A stretch of DNA of 64,000 nt from VBDM01 sp049802235. GTDB lineage: Bacteria > Pseudomonadota > Gammaproteobacteria > Burkholderiales > SG8-39. The notes under the pieces are model-generated. The model did no database searches. It saw only the letters and a program-made list of their open reading frames with translations, and was not told the DNA's origin. Shown one piece after another: positions 51,695-63,668 of the stretch (positions are counted from its first letter, which is position 1; each line of letters opens with the position of its first letter). Made by a program: the position numbers and the translations under genes. The stretch spans positions 146,325 through 210,324 of the forward strand of contig JBARMB010000107.1 of the NCBI GenBank assembly GCA_049802235.1, read 5' to 3'.

Positions 51695-53451
51695 TTCCCG
51701 CGCTGCGGCGGCATGTCGGTGCAGACGCCCTCGTAGAGTTCGGCTGCCATGCCGATGGATTCGCCGAGCGTCGGATGCGGGTGGATGGTCTTGCCAATGT
51801 CGACGGCATCAGCGCCCATCTCGATCGCGAGCGTAATCTCGCTGATCAGGTCGCCGGCGCCGGAGCCGACGATACCACCGCCGACGATGCGATGTGTCTC
51901 TGCGGAGAAGATCAGCTTGGTGAAGCCCTCGTCGCGGCCGTTGGCGATGGCGCGGCCGGACGCCGCCCACGGAAATTTGCCGACACCCACCTTGACGCCC
52001 TGCTTCTTTGCTTCTTCCTCGGACAGACCCACCCAGGCGATCTCGGGGTCAGTGTAGGCGACCGACGGAATGACGCCGGCGTCGAAATGGGACTTCAGCC
52101 CCGCCGCGGCCTCGGCGGCGACGTGGCCCTCATGCGCCGCCTTGTGTGCGAGCATCGGCGGCCCGGCGATGTCGCCGATGGCGAAGATGTGCGGCACGTT
52201 GGTGCGCATCTGCGAATCGACAGCGATGAAACCGCGCTCGTTGACGGCGACACCAGCCACCTCGGCGCCGATTCTCCTGCCGTTGGGCGTGCGGCCGACG
52301 GAGACCAGGATCATGTCGTAGAGCTGCGGGGTCGCCGGAGGGTTCTCCCCCTCGAACGTCACCTTCAGCCCTTCTTGCAGCGCCTCGACCTTTGCCGTCT
52401 TCGTTTTAAGCATCACGTTGTCGAAACGGCGTGCGTTGAACATCTGCCACACCTTGACAAGGTCGCGATCGACGCCCGCCATCAGGCCATCGAGCATTTC
52501 GACCACGTCGAGGCGCGCACCGAGAGTCGAATAGACCGTACCCATCTCCAGCCCGATAATGCCACCGCCAATGACGAGCATGCGTTTCGGCTGTGAACGC
52601 AGCTCGAGCGCACCGGTGGAGTCGACGATGCGCGGATCCTCGGGCAAGAATGGAAGTTTGGCCGACTGCGAGCCGGCCGCGATAATCGCGCTCTTGAACT
52701 CGACCACCCTGCGCCCGTCTTCGGTCTTGACCGCAAGATGATTCGCGCCGACGAAGGCGCCGACACCCTGCAGCACTGTCACCTTGCGCGCCCTTGCCAT
52801 GCCGGCAAGCCCGCCGGTCAGCTTGCCGACAACCTTGTTTTTCCAGGCGCGCAGTCCGTCGAGATCGACTTCGGGCTTGCCGAACCTGATCCCATGCGCG
52901 GCCAGAAGCTGCGCTTCCTCCATGACCGCGGCCACGTGCAGCAGCGCCTTGGAGGGAATGCAGCCGACGTTGAGGCACACCCCCCCCAGCACGGAATAGC
53001 GCTCGACCAGTACCGTCGCGAGACCGAGATCGGCGGCGCGGAACGCCGCCGAGTAGCCCCCCGGGCCGGCACCGAGAACCAGCACGTCGCAGGTGAGATC
53101 GGCCGCGCCGGTGAATGCCGCCGCCGCAGGCACCGGCCCCGCAGGTCTCGCAGGCGCGGCAGCCTGGGCAGGCGCGGCGGCGGCAGGTCTGGCCGGCGCC
53201 GCCGCAGCGCCCTGCGCGTCGAGCAGCAGGATCACCGCGCCCTCGGAAACCTTGTCGCCAATCTTGAGCTTCATCTCCCTGACGACGCCGGCATGCGAAG
53301 AAGGAATCTCCATCGTCGCCTTGTCCGACTCAAGCGTGACGAGCGAGGCTTCCTTTTCCACCCGGTCACCCGGCTTCACCAAGACTTCTATGACCTCGAC
53401 GTCCTTGAAGTCGCCGACGTCGGGGACCTTGATTTCGATCAGCTGATCCAT
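51691..53451 (-). CDS. lpdA: dihydrolipoyl dehydrogenase with N-terminal lipoyl domain
   Basis: 586 aa. A lipoyl domain occupies residues 1-80 (lipoyl Lys44 in ESDKATMEIP), followed by an Ala-Pro linker (about 82-115), then the flavoprotein with disulfide CLNVGCIPSK and C-terminal active base in HPHPTLGESIG. E3 of pyruvate dehydrogenase. The fused lipoyl domain is known in Betaproteobacteria such as Neisseria. Starts seven bases after aceF. Confidence 0.96.
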   Translation of the reverse strand: MDQLIEIKVPDVGDFKDVEVIEVLVKPGDRVEKEASLVTLESDKATMEIPSSHAGVVREMKLKIGDKVSEGAVILLLDAQGAAAAPARPAAAAPAQAAAPARPAGPVPAAAAFTGAADLTCDVLVLGAGPGGYSAAFRAADLGLATVLVERYSVLGGVCLNVGCIPSKALLHVAAVMEEAQLLAAHGIRFGKPEVDLDGLRAWKNKVVGKLTGGLAGMARARKVTVLQGVGAFVGANHLAVKTEDGRRVVEFKSAIIAAGSQSAKLPFLPEDPRIVDSTGALELRSQPKRMLVIGGGIIGLEMGTVYSTLGARLDVVEMLDGLMAGVDRDLVKVWQMFNARRFDNVMLKTKTAKVEALQEGLKVTFEGENPPATPQLYDMILVSVGRTPNGRRIGAEVAGVAVNERGFIAVDSQMRTNVPHIFAIGDIAGPPMLAHKAAHEGHVAAEAAAGLKSHFDAGVIPSVAYTDPEIAWVGLSEEEAKKQGVKVGVGKFPWAASGRAIANGRDEGFTKLIFSAETHRIVGGGIVGSGAGDLISEITLAIEMGADAVDIGKTIHPHPTLGESIGMAAELYEGVCTDMPPQRGK

Positions 53452-53458
53452 GCGTGCC

Positions 53459-54781
53459 TCATAGCAGGGTGCGGCGGATGTCGGAGAGCACCGAGGCAAG
53501 ATCCGCGGTGAAGCGCGCCGCGGCGGCGCCATCAATGACGCGATGGTCATAGGACAACGACAGCGGCAGCATCAGGCGCGGCACGAACGCGCCGTCCTTG
53601 TACACCGGTCGCATCATCGCCTTCGACACGCCGAGGATCGCCACCTCGGGCGCGTTGATGATCGGAGTGAATGACGTGCCGCCGATGCCGCCGAGACTGG
53701 AGATGCTGAATGTGCCGCCCTGCATGTCGCCGGGCTTGAGTTTTTTCTCCCGCGCGAGCTTGGAGATTTCCCCGAGTTCGCGGGCGAGGTCGAATACGCC
53801 CTTGCGGTCCGCATCACGGATCACCGGCACCACCAGGCCCTCGGGCGTGTCCACCGCGACCCCGATGTGGTAGTACTTCTTGACGATCAGGTTCTCCAGA
53901 CCCTTGTCGAGCGAGGCGTTGAAATCGGGGAACTGCCGCAGCGCCGTCACGCAAGCCTTGATAAGGAAAGCGAGCATGGTGAGCTTGAAGCCCTGCTTCT
54001 CGGTCTCGGCGCTGTTCGCCTTGCGGAACGCCTCGAGCTCGGTGATGTCGGCATCGTCGAACTGGGTGACGTGAGGGATCGTGACCCAGTTGCGGTGCAG
54101 ATTCGCGCCGGCGAGTTTCCTGATGCGCGACAGCGGCCTGGTTTCAACCGGTCCGAATCTGGCAAAGTCCACCTGCGGCCAATCCGGCAGAGTGAATCCG
54201 AATCCGCCCGCTGCCGGCGCCGCCGCAGTTGCCGGAGTGCCTTTCATCACGCTCTTCACGAACGCCTGCACGTCCTGCTGCGTGATGCGGCCCTTGGGCC
54301 CCGAGCCTTTCACTTTCGCCAGGTCCACGCCGAGCTCGCGCGAGAACTTGCGCACCGAGGGACTCGCGTGCGGCTTGATCGTCGCCGCCACCACCGTCAA
54401 CTCGTACGGGACCGGACCGGGCTTGCCGATCGCCGCAGCCACTGCCGGCACCGGCGCCGGCGCACGCGCGGGTGCCGCAGGCGCGGCGGCGCGTGATGCC
54501 GGTGTGGGTAACGGTTTTGACGCAGCGGCATCGTCGGCTGCTTCGAGCAGCAGGATCAAGCTGCCCTCGGAAATCTTGTCGCCCGCTTTCACCCGCAGCT
54601 CCTTCACCACGCCGGCGGCGGGCGACGGAATTTCCATCGTCGCCTTGTCCGATTCCACCGTGATCAGCGATTGCTCGGGCTGGATTGCGTCGCCCGGCTT
54701 GACCAGGACCTCGATGATATCGACGTCCTTGAAATCGCCGATGTCGGGGACGAAAACTTCCTTGGTGGCTCCCATGCTCAT
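53459..54781 (-). CDS. aceF: dihydrolipoamide acetyltransferase (E2)
   Basis: 440 aa. One lipoyl domain (1-80, lipoyl Lys46), Ala-Pro linker, peripheral-subunit binding domain (about 140-180: ASPSVRKFSRELGVDLAKVK) and the acyltransferase core with YDHRVIDGA. E. coli has three lipoyl domains; one here is shorter. MSMG offers two possible starts two codons apart. Confidence 0.96.
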   Translation of the reverse strand: MSMGATKEVFVPDIGDFKDVDIIEVLVKPGDAIQPEQSLITVESDKATMEIPSPAAGVVKELRVKAGDKISEGSLILLLEAADDAAASKPLPTPASRAAAPAAPARAPAPVPAVAAAIGKPGPVPYELTVVAATIKPHASPSVRKFSRELGVDLAKVKGSGPKGRITQQDVQAFVKSVMKGTPATAAAPAAGGFGFTLPDWPQVDFARFGPVETRPLSRIRKLAGANLHRNWVTIPHVTQFDDADITELEAFRKANSAETEKQGFKLTMLAFLIKACVTALRQFPDFNASLDKGLENLIVKKYYHIGVAVDTPEGLVVPVIRDADRKGVFDLARELGEISKLAREKKLKPGDMQGGTFSISSLGGIGGTSFTPIINAPEVAILGVSKAMMRPVYKDGAFVPRLMLPLSLSYDHRVIDGAAAARFTADLASVLSDIRRTLL

Positions 54782-54854
54782 TCTCGTTCCGGGATCCGGA
54801 AGCGGGTGTCGGCAGCCTCGCGCTCCCGAATCCGGTCTCCGGACTCCAGCTTGG

Positions 54855-57554
<2,700 letters not shown>

Positions 57555-57681
57555 GACGGTTCCCTTTCGGTGCGGATGCGCGGGCGGGACTTCAGGGTCT
57601 GCCGGGATTGAGCGGAAGCTTACCCCGCCCGCCGACCCGGATCAAATGCGTCCTCTACCGCATCCCGGAATAACGTTTCGC

Positions 57682-57713
57682 ATTATACAATTTTTTAAAT
57701 CCGCGGTTTTCAA
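57682..57713 (-). promoter_or_regulatory. candidate aceE promoter
   Basis: On the minus strand TTGAAA (57713-57708) and TATAAT (57687-57682) are separated by 20 bases, in an AT-rich stretch within the divergent aceE-folD gap. The spacer is longer than ideal. It would give a leader of about 120 bases. Confidence 0.45.
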
Positions 57714-57800
57714 TCCGGCGAGCAGCGGCTTCGGCTCTGCGGCAAGCGCCGATATGCGGATGATAGAATGCGCGCCTTTGTCCCTGTCCCTCCTTTTCCC

Positions 57801-58694
57801 ATGCAGACCCGCATCATCGACGGCAATGCCATCGCGCTCGAAGTGCGCGAGAGCCTGCGGCAGCGTGTCGCCGCACTCGCTGCACTGGGTGTGCAACCCG
57901 GCCTCGCGGCGATCCGGGTCGGCGACGATCCGGCTTCGAGGATTTACGTGCGCAACAAGATCAAGGCCTGCGCCGACGCCGGCCTGCACTCGGAGCAAAT
58001 CGATCTGCCCGCGACGCTGACCGAGGCCGAGCTGCTCGAGCGCATCCGGGTCCTCAACGGGGACGCGCGCATCCACGGCATTCTGGTGCAACTGCCGCTG
58101 CCGCAGGGCATCTCGGCAGAGCGCGTGCTCGAAGCGATCGCGCCCGACAAGGACGTGGACGGCTTCCAGCCCGTCAACGTCGGCCTGCTCGCCGTCGGCC
58201 ATCCGCGCTTCGTGCCCTGCACTCCATTGGGAGTGATGCGGCTGCTCGCGCACGAAGGCATCGACCCCGCCGGGCGACATGCCGTGGTCGTCGGCCGCAG
58301 CAACATCGTCGGCAAGCCGATGGCCTTGCTGCTGCTGCAAAGAGGCGCGACGGTCTGCATCTGTCACTCGAAGACGCCCGACCTCGGCGCCGTGACGCGG
58401 CAGGCCGACATCCTCGTCGTGGCCACGGGCAAGCCGAACCTCGTCAGGGGGGACATGGTCAAACCGGGCGCGGTTGTCATCGACGTCGGCATCAACCGCC
58501 TGCCCGACGGCAAGCTCTCGGGCGACGTGGATTTCCGCAGCGTGCTCGGAATCGCGTCGCACGTCACTCCCGTGCCTGGAGGCGTCGGGCCGATGACCAT
58601 CGCCATGCTGATCGAGAACACCGTGCTCGCCGCCGAAAGGCTGGTGAATCGGGAATCGGGAATCGGAAAGCGAAACGGCGACATCGCGTCATGA
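57801..58694 (+). CDS. folD: methylenetetrahydrofolate dehydrogenase / cyclohydrolase
   Basis: 297 aa. YVRNKIKACADAGLHSEQID, GILVQLPLPQGI, VVVGRSNIVGKPMALLLL and TPVPGGVGPMTIAMLIENT are the signature blocks. Interconverts methylene- and formyl-THF. The last ~16 residues (VNRESGIGKRNGDIAS) are encoded by a GAATCGGGAATCGG repeat and are not part of the family core. Confidence 0.96.
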   Translation: MQTRIIDGNAIALEVRESLRQRVAALAALGVQPGLAAIRVGDDPASRIYVRNKIKACADAGLHSEQIDLPATLTEAELLERIRVLNGDARIHGILVQLPLPQGISAERVLEAIAPDKDVDGFQPVNVGLLAVGHPRFVPCTPLGVMRLLAHEGIDPAGRHAVVVGRSNIVGKPMALLLLQRGATVCICHSKTPDLGAVTRQADILVVATGKPNLVRGDMVKPGAVVIDVGINRLPDGKLSGDVDFRSVLGIASHVTPVPGGVGPMTIAMLIENTVLAAERLVNRESGIGKRNGDIAS

Positions 58695-58733
58695 CCACGA
58701 TTCACCATTCACGATTCACGATTCACGCATTTT
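58645..58733. repeat. GAATCGG / GATTCACC imperfect palindromic repeat
   Basis: GTGAATCGGGAATCGGGAAT on one side and ATTCACCATTCACGATTCAC on the other are inverted relatives. The left part encodes the folD tail, the right part lies just before prlC. A weaker relative lies at 40510-40605 before nudC. Confidence 0.65.
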
Positions 58734-58734
58734 C

Positions 58735-60819
58735 ATGAGCATGAACCCGCTGCTTGATTTCTCCGGGCTGCCGCGCTTCGGCTCGATCAGGCCGGAACAC
58801 GTCACGCCTGCGATCGACCGGCTGCTCGCCGAAAACCGGGCGCTGATGACCGGGCTTGCGGATGCCGTCATGCCCGCGACCTGGAACGAATTCGCCGAGC
58901 CGCTGAACGACGCCAACGAGAAGCTGTCGCGCGCCTGGGGAACCGTGGGTCACCTGTACGCGGTGGACGACAACGCGGCGATCCGCGAGGCGTACAACGC
59001 CAACCTGCCCAAGGTCATGCAGTACTGGACCGAGATCGCGCAGAACCCCGGGCTGTACCGGAAGTACAAGGCATTGCGCGAATCGGCCGGCTTCCCCGCG
59101 CTGTCGCCGGCGCAGCGCCGCACCATCGACAACGAGCTGCGCGATTTCCGCCTCGGCGGCGCCGAACTGCCGCCGGAAGAAAAGCCGCGTTTCGCCGCCA
59201 TCCAGGAAGAGCTCGCGGCGCTGGAAGCGAAGTTCTCCGAAAATCTGCTCGATGCCACCAACGCGTTCTCGGCGCTCATCGATGAGCAGGCCGCAGTGGC
59301 GGGAATCCCCGGGGACGCGCTGCAGACAGCACGAGAGGCGGCACGCAAGGACGGCCGCGACGGCTGGAAATTCACTCTGCATGCGCCTTCGTACCTCCCG
59401 GTGATGCAGCACGCCGGGAACCGCGGTCTGCGCGAGGCGCTCTATCGCGCCCACGTCACCCGGGCGAGCGAGTTCGGCAAGCCGGAGCTCGACAACACGC
59501 CGATCATCGCCAGGGTGCTGCTGTTGCGGCGGGAAAAAGCGCAGCTGCTCGGCTACGGGAGCTTCGCGGAGTACTCGCTGGTGCCGAAGATGGCGGAGTC
59601 CGCGCAGCAGGTGCTGGATTTCCTCGAAGACCTCGCCGTCCGGGCGCTGCCTTTTGCGCGCAGGGACTACGCCGAGCTGCAGGAGTTCGCGCGCTCGGAA
59701 CTCGGCCTCGACCCGCTGCAGGCCTGGGACATCGCCTACGCTTCGGAGCAACTGCGCGCGAAGCGTTACGCCTTTTCCGACGAACAAGTGAAGCAGTACT
59801 TCCCCGAGCCGAAGGTCCTGGAAGGCATGTTTCGCGTCGTCGAAACTCTCTATGGCGTGCACATCGCCCCCGACTCGGGCGAGGTCTGGCATCCCGACGT
59901 GCGCTTCTACCGCATCACCGATCCCTCGGGGACCCTGCTCGGCCAGTTTTACGCCGACCTCTACGCCCGCGAGACCAAGCGCGGCGGCGCCTGGATGGAC
60001 GAGGCCATCGCCAGACGCCGCGTCCACGGCTGGCTGCAGACTCCGGTCGCTTACCTGATCTGCAATTTTTCCGGCCCGGCCGGGGGCAGGCCCGCGCTGT
60101 TCACCCACGACGAAGTGATCACGCTGTTCCATGAGTTCGGCCACGGCCTGCACCACCTGCTCTCCAAAGTCGATTATTCCGGCGTCTCGGGAATCCGCGG
60201 CGTCGAGTGGGACGCGATCGAGCTGCCGTCGCAGTTCATGGAGAATTTCTGCTGGGAGTGGGAGGTGCTGTGCCACATGACGGCGAACGCCGCCGAAGGC
60301 GAAAATCGGGGAGAGCCCCTGCCGCGGGCGCTGTTCGACAAGATGGTCGCCGCCAAGAATTTCCAGAGCGGCATGCAGACGATGCGCCAGATCGAATTCT
60401 CCTTGTTCGACATTCACCTGCACCACGACTTCGAACCCCATTACGAAAAAGCGGGCGGCAGGACGCCGCTTGCGCTTCTGAACGAGATCCGGGCGAGGGT
60501 CGCGGTGGCGATCCCGCCCGCATACAACCGCTTTCCCAACAATTTCGCGCACATTTTCGCCGGCGGCTATGCCGCCGGGTATTACAGCTACAAGTGGGCC
60601 GAAGTGCTGTCGGCCGACGCCTACAGCGTGTTCGAAGAAATGCGCGACTCGAAGCGCGGCGTGAACGGCGTTCTCGATCCGGAAACCGGCGCGCGCTTTC
60701 GCGACGAAATCCTCGCCGTCGGCGGCAGCCGCCCGGCGATCGACTCGTTCAGGGCCTTCCGCGGCCGCGAGCCGAGCATCGATGCCCTGCTGCGGCACAA
60801 TGGTATGATTTCCGCGTAA
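58735..60819 (+). CDS. prlC: oligopeptidase A (M3 family metallopeptidase)
   Basis: 694 aa. Zinc motif HEFGHGLHHLLS with the downstream glutamate region GVEWDAIELPSQFMENFCWE. Cytosolic; degrades signal peptides and short peptides. The C-terminal AGGYAAGYYSYKWAEVLSAD is conserved. Starts 40 bases after folD. Confidence 0.96.
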   Translation: MSMNPLLDFSGLPRFGSIRPEHVTPAIDRLLAENRALMTGLADAVMPATWNEFAEPLNDANEKLSRAWGTVGHLYAVDDNAAIREAYNANLPKVMQYWTEIAQNPGLYRKYKALRESAGFPALSPAQRRTIDNELRDFRLGGAELPPEEKPRFAAIQEELAALEAKFSENLLDATNAFSALIDEQAAVAGIPGDALQTAREAARKDGRDGWKFTLHAPSYLPVMQHAGNRGLREALYRAHVTRASEFGKPELDNTPIIARVLLLRREKAQLLGYGSFAEYSLVPKMAESAQQVLDFLEDLAVRALPFARRDYAELQEFARSELGLDPLQAWDIAYASEQLRAKRYAFSDEQVKQYFPEPKVLEGMFRVVETLYGVHIAPDSGEVWHPDVRFYRITDPSGTLLGQFYADLYARETKRGGAWMDEAIARRRVHGWLQTPVAYLICNFSGPAGGRPALFTHDEVITLFHEFGHGLHHLLSKVDYSGVSGIRGVEWDAIELPSQFMENFCWEWEVLCHMTANAAEGENRGEPLPRALFDKMVAAKNFQSGMQTMRQIEFSLFDIHLHHDFEPHYEKAGGRTPLALLNEIRARVAVAIPPAYNRFPNNFAHIFAGGYAAGYYSYKWAEVLSADAYSVFEEMRDSKRGVNGVLDPETGARFRDEILAVGGSRPAIDSFRAFRGREPSIDALLRHNGMISA

Positions 60820-60840
60820 CCAGCATCGCCGGAGAAACTC

Positions 60841-61365
60841 GTGCGCATACTGTTCATCGCCGCAGCAATCGTTGCGATCGCCTGTGCCGACGCGTCGGCG
60901 CAGGCCTATCGCTGGGTGGACAAGGACGGCCGTGTCCACTACACCCAGACGCCGCCACCGCCGGACGCAAAAGACGCGCAGAAAAAGACCCTTCGCGGCA
61001 GCGTGGTGGAGTCATCCAGCCTGCCCTACGCCGCGCAGACTGCGGCGAAGGACTTCCCGGTGACCCTGTACACCTCGGCCGATTGCGGCGCACCCTGCGA
61101 CCAGGCGCGCGCGCTGCTGGTCAAGCGCGCAGTGCCGTTCAGGGAGATCAGCGTCGTCGACCAACAGGGTATCGACGAGGTGGAAAAGATCGCCGGAAAA
61201 AATCGAGTGCCGCTTCTGACTGTAGGCAGCCAGGTGCAAAGCGGTTTCCTGGACGACGCTTACAACAGCCTTCTCGATTCCGCCGGCTATCCGTCTTCCG
61301 GTATGCAACTGCCGCTCGACGCATTGCGCAAGATGGATGCCCCGGGCGCGGCGCCTGCGCGATGA
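60841..61365 (+). CDS. exported DUF4124 / glutaredoxin-like protein
   Basis: 174 aa from GTG 60841, eight bases after GGAG. A signal peptide (1-21), a DUF4124 segment (AYRWVDKDGRVHYTQTPPP) and a thioredoxin-like domain (about 70-150) with CGAPC in TSADCGAPCDQARALLVKRA and RVPLLTVG for the cis-proline. The C-x3-C spacing differs from the usual CxxC. Probably a periplasmic thiol protein; partner unknown. Confidence 0.85.
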   Translation: MRILFIAAAIVAIACADASAQAYRWVDKDGRVHYTQTPPPPDAKDAQKKTLRGSVVESSSLPYAAQTAAKDFPVTLYTSADCGAPCDQARALLVKRAVPFREISVVDQQGIDEVEKIAGKNRVPLLTVGSQVQSGFLDDAYNSLLDSAGYPSSGMQLPLDALRKMDAPGAAPAR

Positions 61366-62138
61366 GGCTTGCGACCTGGAACGTGAATTCGCTCAAGGTG
61401 CGGCTGCCGCACCTGCTCGACTGGCTGGCGAAACACGAGCCCGATGCGTTGTGCCTGCAGGAGACCAAGCTCGAGGACGGTGTTTTTCCGCTGAAGGAGA
61501 TCGAGGCCGCCGGCTACCAATGCGCGTTTTCCGGCCAGAAAGCCTATAACGGCGTCGCCATACTGTCGCGCGCACCGCTCGACGACGTCGCCGCCGGCAT
61601 CCCCGGATTTGCCGACGAACAGAAGCGCGTTATCGCCGCCACCGTGGGGACAAATGAAAAGGTGCGCATCGTGTGTGCGTACGTGCCCAACGGGCAGTCG
61701 GTCGATTCCGACAAGTACCGATACAAGTTGCAGTGGCTCGACGCGTTCCGCGACTGGCTGGCGGAGGAGATGAAACACAGTCCGCGCCTTGCGGTGCTCG
61801 GCGACTACAACATCGCGCCCGCCGATGAGGATGTCCACGACCCCAAGGCCTGGAAAGGGCAGGTGTTATGCAGCCCCCCTGAGCGCGACGCGTTTCACCG
61901 CATCACCGGGCTGGGACTGAAAGACAGCTTCCGGCTGTTTAGCCAGCCGGAGAAATCCTTCACCTGGTGGGACTATCGCATGAACGCGTTCAAGCGCAAT
62001 CTCGGCCTGCGCATCGACCATATTCTGCTCAGCCCCGAGTTGGCAACGCGCTGCAAGGTATGTAGGATCGACCTCGACCCACGCAGGCTCGAGCGGCCCT
62101 CCGACCACGCTCCGGTGGTCGCCGAATTGGAAACCTAA
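61362..62138 (+). CDS. xth: exodeoxyribonuclease III
   Basis: 258 aa. MRLATWNVNSLKVRLPHLLD, LCLQETKLED, YNGVAILSR, LGDYNIAPADEDVHD and RIDHILLS with the final SDHAPV are the AP-endonuclease catalytic blocks. Repairs abasic sites. Its ATG overlaps the previous stop by four bases. Confidence 0.96.
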   Translation: MRLATWNVNSLKVRLPHLLDWLAKHEPDALCLQETKLEDGVFPLKEIEAAGYQCAFSGQKAYNGVAILSRAPLDDVAAGIPGFADEQKRVIAATVGTNEKVRIVCAYVPNGQSVDSDKYRYKLQWLDAFRDWLAEEMKHSPRLAVLGDYNIAPADEDVHDPKAWKGQVLCSPPERDAFHRITGLGLKDSFRLFSQPEKSFTWWDYRMNAFKRNLGLRIDHILLSPELATRCKVCRIDLDPRRLERPSDHAPVVAELET

Positions 62139-62155
62139 CGACAGGAGGAGGAAGC

Positions 62156-63136
62156 ATGAAATCAGCAGGAATCCTTGGAATCGCAGCCAGCGCGGTATTC
62201 GCCGCGGCGTTCTCGGGCAGCGCATGCGCGCAGGCGGGCGCCTACCCCGCGAAACCGGTGAAAATCATCGTGCCCTACTCCGCCGGCGGTCCGGCCGACA
62301 TCTATGCGCGCTTTCTCGGCGACCGGATGGAGAAATCCCTCGGGCAGCCGTTCGTGATCGAGAACCGGCCGGGCGCCGGCGCGATTATCGGCACCGACGC
62401 GGTGGCAAAATCCGCACCGGACGGATACACGCTGCTGGCAATGTCGAACACGCATACGGTGAACGAATCGCTGATTTCGAAAAAACCCTACAGCCTCATG
62501 CGCGACCTGGCGCCGATCTCGCCCATCAACTATTCCGACCTGCTGCTGGTGGTGAACCCGTCGGTCCCGGCGCAGAATCTGAAGGAGCTGATCGCGCTCG
62601 CCAAAGCCAAGCCCGGCGTGCTCAACTACGCCTCCTCGGGTCCGGGGACGCCCTACCACATGGCCGGCGAGCTGTTCAAGGCAATGGCCGGAATCGACGT
62701 CGTGCACATACCGCACAAGGGAAGTGCAGAGGCGCGCACCAGCGTCATTGCCGGCAACGTGCAGATGATGTTCGACGCGATCACCACGATGGCGCAGATG
62801 GTGCGCGCCGGAAGGGTGCGAGCCATAGCGACATCCGGAAAGACGCGTTCTTCCATCATGCCGGATGTGCCGACCATGAACGAGGCCGGCGTTCCCGGTT
62901 ACGAGGCCGTCATCTGGCTCGGGATCATGGCACCTGCGGCCACGCCGAAGCCGATCGTCGAAAAACTCAATTCGGAGATCCAGAAAATCACCAACCTGCC
63001 CGACGTGAAGGAAGCCTGGGCCAAGCAGGGCGCCGTTCCGATGCACATGACGCCGGCCGAATTCGGAAAGTTCATGGAGCAGGACATCGAGAAGTGGGCG
63101 AAGGTGGTGAAGGTTTCCGGGGCAAAGGTCGATTAG
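62156..63136 (+). CDS. Bug-family (TctC-like) periplasmic solute-binding protein
   Basis: 326 aa. Signal peptide (1-25), then YPAKPVKIIVPYSAGGPADI and VIENRPGAGAIIGTDAVAKS, typical of the tripartite tricarboxylate receptor family. Orphan: no TctAB genes nearby. Lies just upstream of a molybdenum hydroxylase, so the ligand may be a carboxylated aromatic or N-heterocycle; this is inference. GGAGGAGGAA precedes the ATG. Confidence 0.93.
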   Translation: MKSAGILGIAASAVFAAAFSGSACAQAGAYPAKPVKIIVPYSAGGPADIYARFLGDRMEKSLGQPFVIENRPGAGAIIGTDAVAKSAPDGYTLLAMSNTHTVNESLISKKPYSLMRDLAPISPINYSDLLLVVNPSVPAQNLKELIALAKAKPGVLNYASSGPGTPYHMAGELFKAMAGIDVVHIPHKGSAEARTSVIAGNVQMMFDAITTMAQMVRAGRVRAIATSGKTRSSIMPDVPTMNEAGVPGYEAVIWLGIMAPAATPKPIVEKLNSEIQKITNLPDVKEAWAKQGAVPMHMTPAEFGKFMEQDIEKWAKVVKVSGAKVD

Positions 63137-63197
63137 CGGCGGGAATTCGCCCGCGGGCACGCCCACCGCTTTGTCGAGTCGATAGAGCGCCGGGAAA

Positions 63198-63668
63198 ATG
63201 ACCGAGCAATACCGGCTCAGCGTCAACGGCGCCGAGCGCGAGGTCGTCGCGGGTTCCGACACGCCGCTCCTGTACGCGCTGCGCAACGATCTGCAGCTCA
63301 AGGGCGCGCGCTTCGGCTGCGGCAGCGGCCAGTGCGGCGCCTGCTTCGTGTTGATGGACGGGCATGCGGTTCCCGCCTGCGACACGCCGCTGTGGTCGGC
63401 CGTCGGCAAGGAAATCATCACCATCGAGGGGTTGAGCGCAAACGGCAAGCTCCACCCGCTGCAGCAGGCCTTCATTACCGAGCAGGCGGCGCAGTGCGGC
63501 TACTGCACCAGCGGCATCCTCATCAGCGCCGCCGCGCTGTTGCGGATAAATCCCCGGCCAACCGAGGCCGAGGTGCGCGCGGCGCTCGACCGCAATCTGT
63601 GCCGCTGCGGCTCGCACAATCGCGTCGTGCGCGCCGTGCTGCGCGCGGCAGCGGAAGCGGCCGCATGA
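63198..63668 (+). CDS. [2Fe-2S] subunit of a xanthine-oxidase-family molybdenum hydroxylase
   Basis: 156 aa. Plant-type cluster CGSGQCGACFVLMDG...C and C-terminal cluster QCGYCTSGILI...CRCGSH. Resembles the small subunit of isoquinoline 1-oxidoreductase and nicotinate dehydrogenase. Passes electrons from the molybdenum subunit. Four-base overlap with the next gene. Confidence 0.92.
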   Translation: MTEQYRLSVNGAEREVVAGSDTPLLYALRNDLQLKGARFGCGSGQCGACFVLMDGHAVPACDTPLWSAVGKEIITIEGLSANGKLHPLQQAFITEQAAQCGYCTSGILISAAALLRINPRPTEAEVRAALDRNLCRCGSHNRVVRAVLRAAAEAAA

